Source: an uncultured Bacteroidota bacterium
GTDB taxonomy: Bacteria; Bacteroidota; Bacteroidia; UKL13-3
Assembly (NCBI GenBank): GCA_903888395.1
Contig: CAISTO010000148.1
Coordinates: forward strand, 1-8,781
Direction: 5' to 3'
Length of the DNA: 8,781 bases
Shown: piece after piece, positions 7,301-8,781 of the stretch
Position numbering within the stretch: position 1 is the stretch's first letter
How the letters are laid out: each line of letters begins with the position of its first letter
The notes under the pieces: generated by a model
What the model saw: the letters and a program-made list of their open reading frames with translations, nothing else
Databases searched by the model: none
Told to the model about the DNA's origin: nothing
Translations under genes and position numbers: made by a program

Positions 7301-7580
7301 CGGAAAATTTAACCACAGAGTTAACAAAGGTTATACACAGAGAACACAATGAGATTTACGCTACATGTAATCCTCCAAATCCTAAAATCCTTTTAATCCT
7401 GATTCAGACAATATGCGGAAAATATAACCACAGAGTTCACAGAGATTTTACATAGAGAACACAAAGAGATTTACGCTACATGTAATCCTCAAAATCCTAA
7501 AATCCTGATAATCCTGATTCAGACAATGTGCTGAAAATTTAACCAAAGAAAACACAGAGGTTCGTACAGAGAACACAAAG
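7301..7580. repeat. 115-bp tandem repeat, 2.4 copies
   Basis: Unit 1 is 7301-7415, unit 2 is 7416-7530, and a partial unit 3 is 7531-7580. The two full units have identical length and share long exact blocks, for example GAGATTTACGCTACATGTAA and CTGATTCAGACAAT. Each unit has two halves: a CACAGAG-rich half, and a half with AATCCT repeated four times at 8-10 nt spacing (in unit 2 at 7484, 7493, 7501 and 7510). A degenerate lead-in (CACAGAT twice, 9 nt apart) occupies 7281-7297. It starts just after the hrpB 3' copy. No coding frame or RNA gene is evident. Confidence 0.85.
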
Positions 7581-7869
7581 CATTATTAGCCTATAATAGT
7601 GAATTGGAAAGAATCTATTGCACGATTTTTTTTATAAAAAATAATTGCGAGGACAAAATTAGTATTTAAAATAAGTTTACCTTAAATTCTGTAGGCTAAA
7701 TCAGCGTGTTGGAAAGCCTCGTAGAGGTGAAACTATTGTAACACTAAAAAAGCTAAAGCTATCTAAGCCTCGTAGAGGCGACACAACACTGGCAAAGCGC
7801 AAAGCATCATATAAAATCCTAATATTTAATTGTTATATTATATTATTTTTTTACTTAGTCTATGCTTTC
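7581..7869. other. Non-coding AT-rich stretch between convergent 3' ends
   Basis: No gene is supported here on either strand. Apart from the two GCCTC hairpins (7715-7781) it holds a near-palindromic T-run/A-run (about 7626-7641) and an AT-rich tract (7808-7858) bounded by the inverted 7-mers AAAGCAT (7801-7807) and ATGCTTT (7862-7868). The 7-mer pair is 54 nt apart and may be chance. Confidence 0.5.
7715..7781. repeat. Pair of AGCCTCGTAGAGG hairpins
   Basis: Two copies of AGCCTCGTAGAGG-Y-GA lie 51 bp apart. Copy 2 is a perfect 5-bp stem, GCCTC (7767-7771) with GAGGC (7775-7779), around the triloop GTA. In copy 1, GCCTC (7716-7720) faces GAGGT (7724-7728), so its outer pair is G-U in a + strand RNA. 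The shared flanks (AAAG or TAAG before, GA after) show they are copies of one element, probably a dispersed palindromic repeat. I recall similar GTA-loop repeats from Bacteroidetes intergenic regions but cannot confirm that here. Confidence 0.6.
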
Positions 7870-7907
7870 AAAAAAAAAAGGCCACCCTTTCGGGTAGCCT
7901 TTTTTTT
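7870..7907 (-). terminator. Intrinsic terminator of the T9SS protein gene
   Basis: Read on -, the transcript folds as AGGCUACCC, loop GAAA, GGGUGGCCU, then a run of U from the A-tract at 7870-7879. All nine positions pair if one U-G wobble is counted, and the loop is a GNRA tetraloop. On + the wobble becomes a C/A mismatch (7883/7896), so the hairpin is stronger for the - strand. It starts 33 nt past the stop of the gene ending at 7940. Confidence 0.9.
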
Positions 7908-7939
7908 ATTTGCGTAGTACTTACGCTAGAAGAAACTTC

Positions 7940-8781
7940 TTAGTTTTTCAACAATTTAAATACTTGAGTATTTGATTCTGTTGTGTAACGTACAAAGTAA
8001 ATTCCTTGTTTCAATTTGTCAACACCGTTAACAGTGATAGTTGAATTACCTTTAACCACGTCAATGTTTTGGCTAATGATAGTTCTACCATTGATGTCAG
8101 AAACTTCAACAGTTCCGTTTGCATTGTTAACTGTTTCAACTGTAATAGTTAAGTCAGTAGTAAATGGATTAGGAGTAACTGTTACTTTTTCTTTGGTGTT
8201 TTCTACAGTTTTGATTTCAATAGTTTTAGAATAACTGAATGAGTTATCGTTATCAACCATTTTCAAACGGTAGTAAATAGTACCTGCACTGTTTAATAAA
8301 GTAATAATACCTTTATCTAAGTGATTGTATGAAGTTAAAGATGAAGTATTACCAGCAGCTTTTACATTAGTAATAGCTGTAAAGTTTTTACCATCAATAG
8401 AACGTTCAACAACGAACATGTTAGCATTAATTTCGCTAGCAGTAGTCCAAGTTAATTTAGCATCATTGTTTAATAAGCTTCCGTTAAATGTAGTTAACTT
8501 AACTGGTAATGGATTGAAAATATCAGAACCAGTGAACAGTTGAGTAGCATTAGAGAAACCTGTATGAATTAAGTAGTTATTTAAAGTATCAACTGAACTA
8601 CCTGAGTTAGTGTTCCAAGCTACACCTACTTCTTTATTTGCTAAACGCGTGTAATCTTCTGTAAATCCAAAAGTAGTGTACATAGTACCCATCCAATTGT
8701 CTCTATAGTTAATTTTAGCATCGTATAAGTATGTTCCAGCTGGAGCATCAATACTTGTATAGAAGTAAGGGAAATTAGTAA
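7940..8781 (-). CDS. T9SS type A sorting domain-containing exported protein, C-terminal part
   Basis: The frame is open to the window edge, so this is the 3' part of a larger gene; ATG 8692 is internal because 29 more in-frame codons precede it. 279 residues are visible. Residues 1-60 look beta-rich (PAGTYLYDAKINY). Residues about 90-177 form a fibronectin-like sandwich typical of Bacteroidetes surface proteins, with PLPVKLTTFNG, LTWTTASEINANMFVVERS and YYRLKMVD. Residues about 199-279 are the sorting domain: VTVTPNPF, VEVSDINGRTI, then GIYFVRYT and the terminal VFKLLKN. Such domains direct export through the type IX system and are usually cleaved with attachment of the protein at the cell surface. 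The catalytic or binding N-terminal part is outside the window, so the function is unknown. Confidence 0.93.
   Translation of the reverse strand, partial: TNFPYFYTSIDAPAGTYLYDAKINYRDNWMGTMYTTFGFTEDYTRLANKEVGVAWNTNSGSSVDTLNNYLIHTGFSNATQLFTGSDIFNPLPVKLTTFNGSLLNNDAKLTWTTASEINANMFVVERSIDGKNFTAITNVKAAGNTSSLTSYNHLDKGIITLLNSAGTIYYRLKMVDNDNSFSYSKTIEIKTVENTKEKVTVTPNPFTTDLTITVETVNNANGTVEVSDINGRTIISQNIDVVKGNSTITVNGVDKLKQGIYFVRYTTESNTQVFKLLKN

Noticed and set aside
7301..7580. CRISPR array
   Set aside because: The repeat is continuous over 115 bp with no conserved-repeat/unique-spacer alternation, and no cas gene is present.
8690..8692. ATG 8692 as the start of the T9SS protein gene
   Set aside because: The frame stays open for 29 more codons to the window edge with matching beta-rich sequence, and no signal peptide follows this ATG.

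Overview
The window looks like chromosomal DNA of a low-GC Bacteroidota member. The clearest sign is a gene at the right edge encoding a type IX secretion (T9SS) C-terminal sorting domain. Starts without Shine-Dalgarno sequences, a TAnnTTTG-like box before hrpB and the Bacteroidetes-style RNase E/G tail agree with this. I cannot place it below phylum with confidence.

Layout, left to right. (1) Bases 1-255 are the 3' end of an RNase E/G family gene on +. A 10-bp dyad and a strong bidirectional hairpin terminator follow. (2) Bases 499-3705 on - encode a UvrD/PcrA-type helicase of 1068 aa with a C-terminal PD-(D/E)XK nuclease domain. (3) Bases 3706-4013 separate two divergent helicase genes. Most of this gap (about 3730-3969) is a mosaic of degenerate 7-nt repeats, interrupted once by a 16-nt hairpin. 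(4) Bases 4014-6503 on + encode the DExH helicase HrpB, which can only start at a TTG. (5) Bases 6513-7040 on - encode an unrecognised exported or membrane protein of 175 aa, convergent with hrpB. (6) Bases 7168-7272 are a second, diverged copy of the last 105 bp of hrpB, with no gene attached. (7) Bases 7273-7939 hold no gene. They carry 2.4 copies of a 115-bp tandem repeat, two GCCTC-GTA-GAGGC hairpins, an AT-rich stretch and a terminator. (8) Bases 7940-8781 on - are the 3' part of a T9SS-exported protein gene that runs off the window.

The RNase tail and the two helicases all act on nucleic acids, but they are not in one operon: the helicases are divergently transcribed and far apart. I see no phage, transposase, integrase, CRISPR array, toxin-antitoxin pair or recognised defence locus. 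The best lead is the hrpB 3'-end duplication that brackets the unknown membrane-protein gene. Its differences are mostly synonymous, which points to recombination with another hrpB lineage rather than decay of a local duplicate. The heptamer mosaic and the 115-bp repeats are the next most interesting structures.
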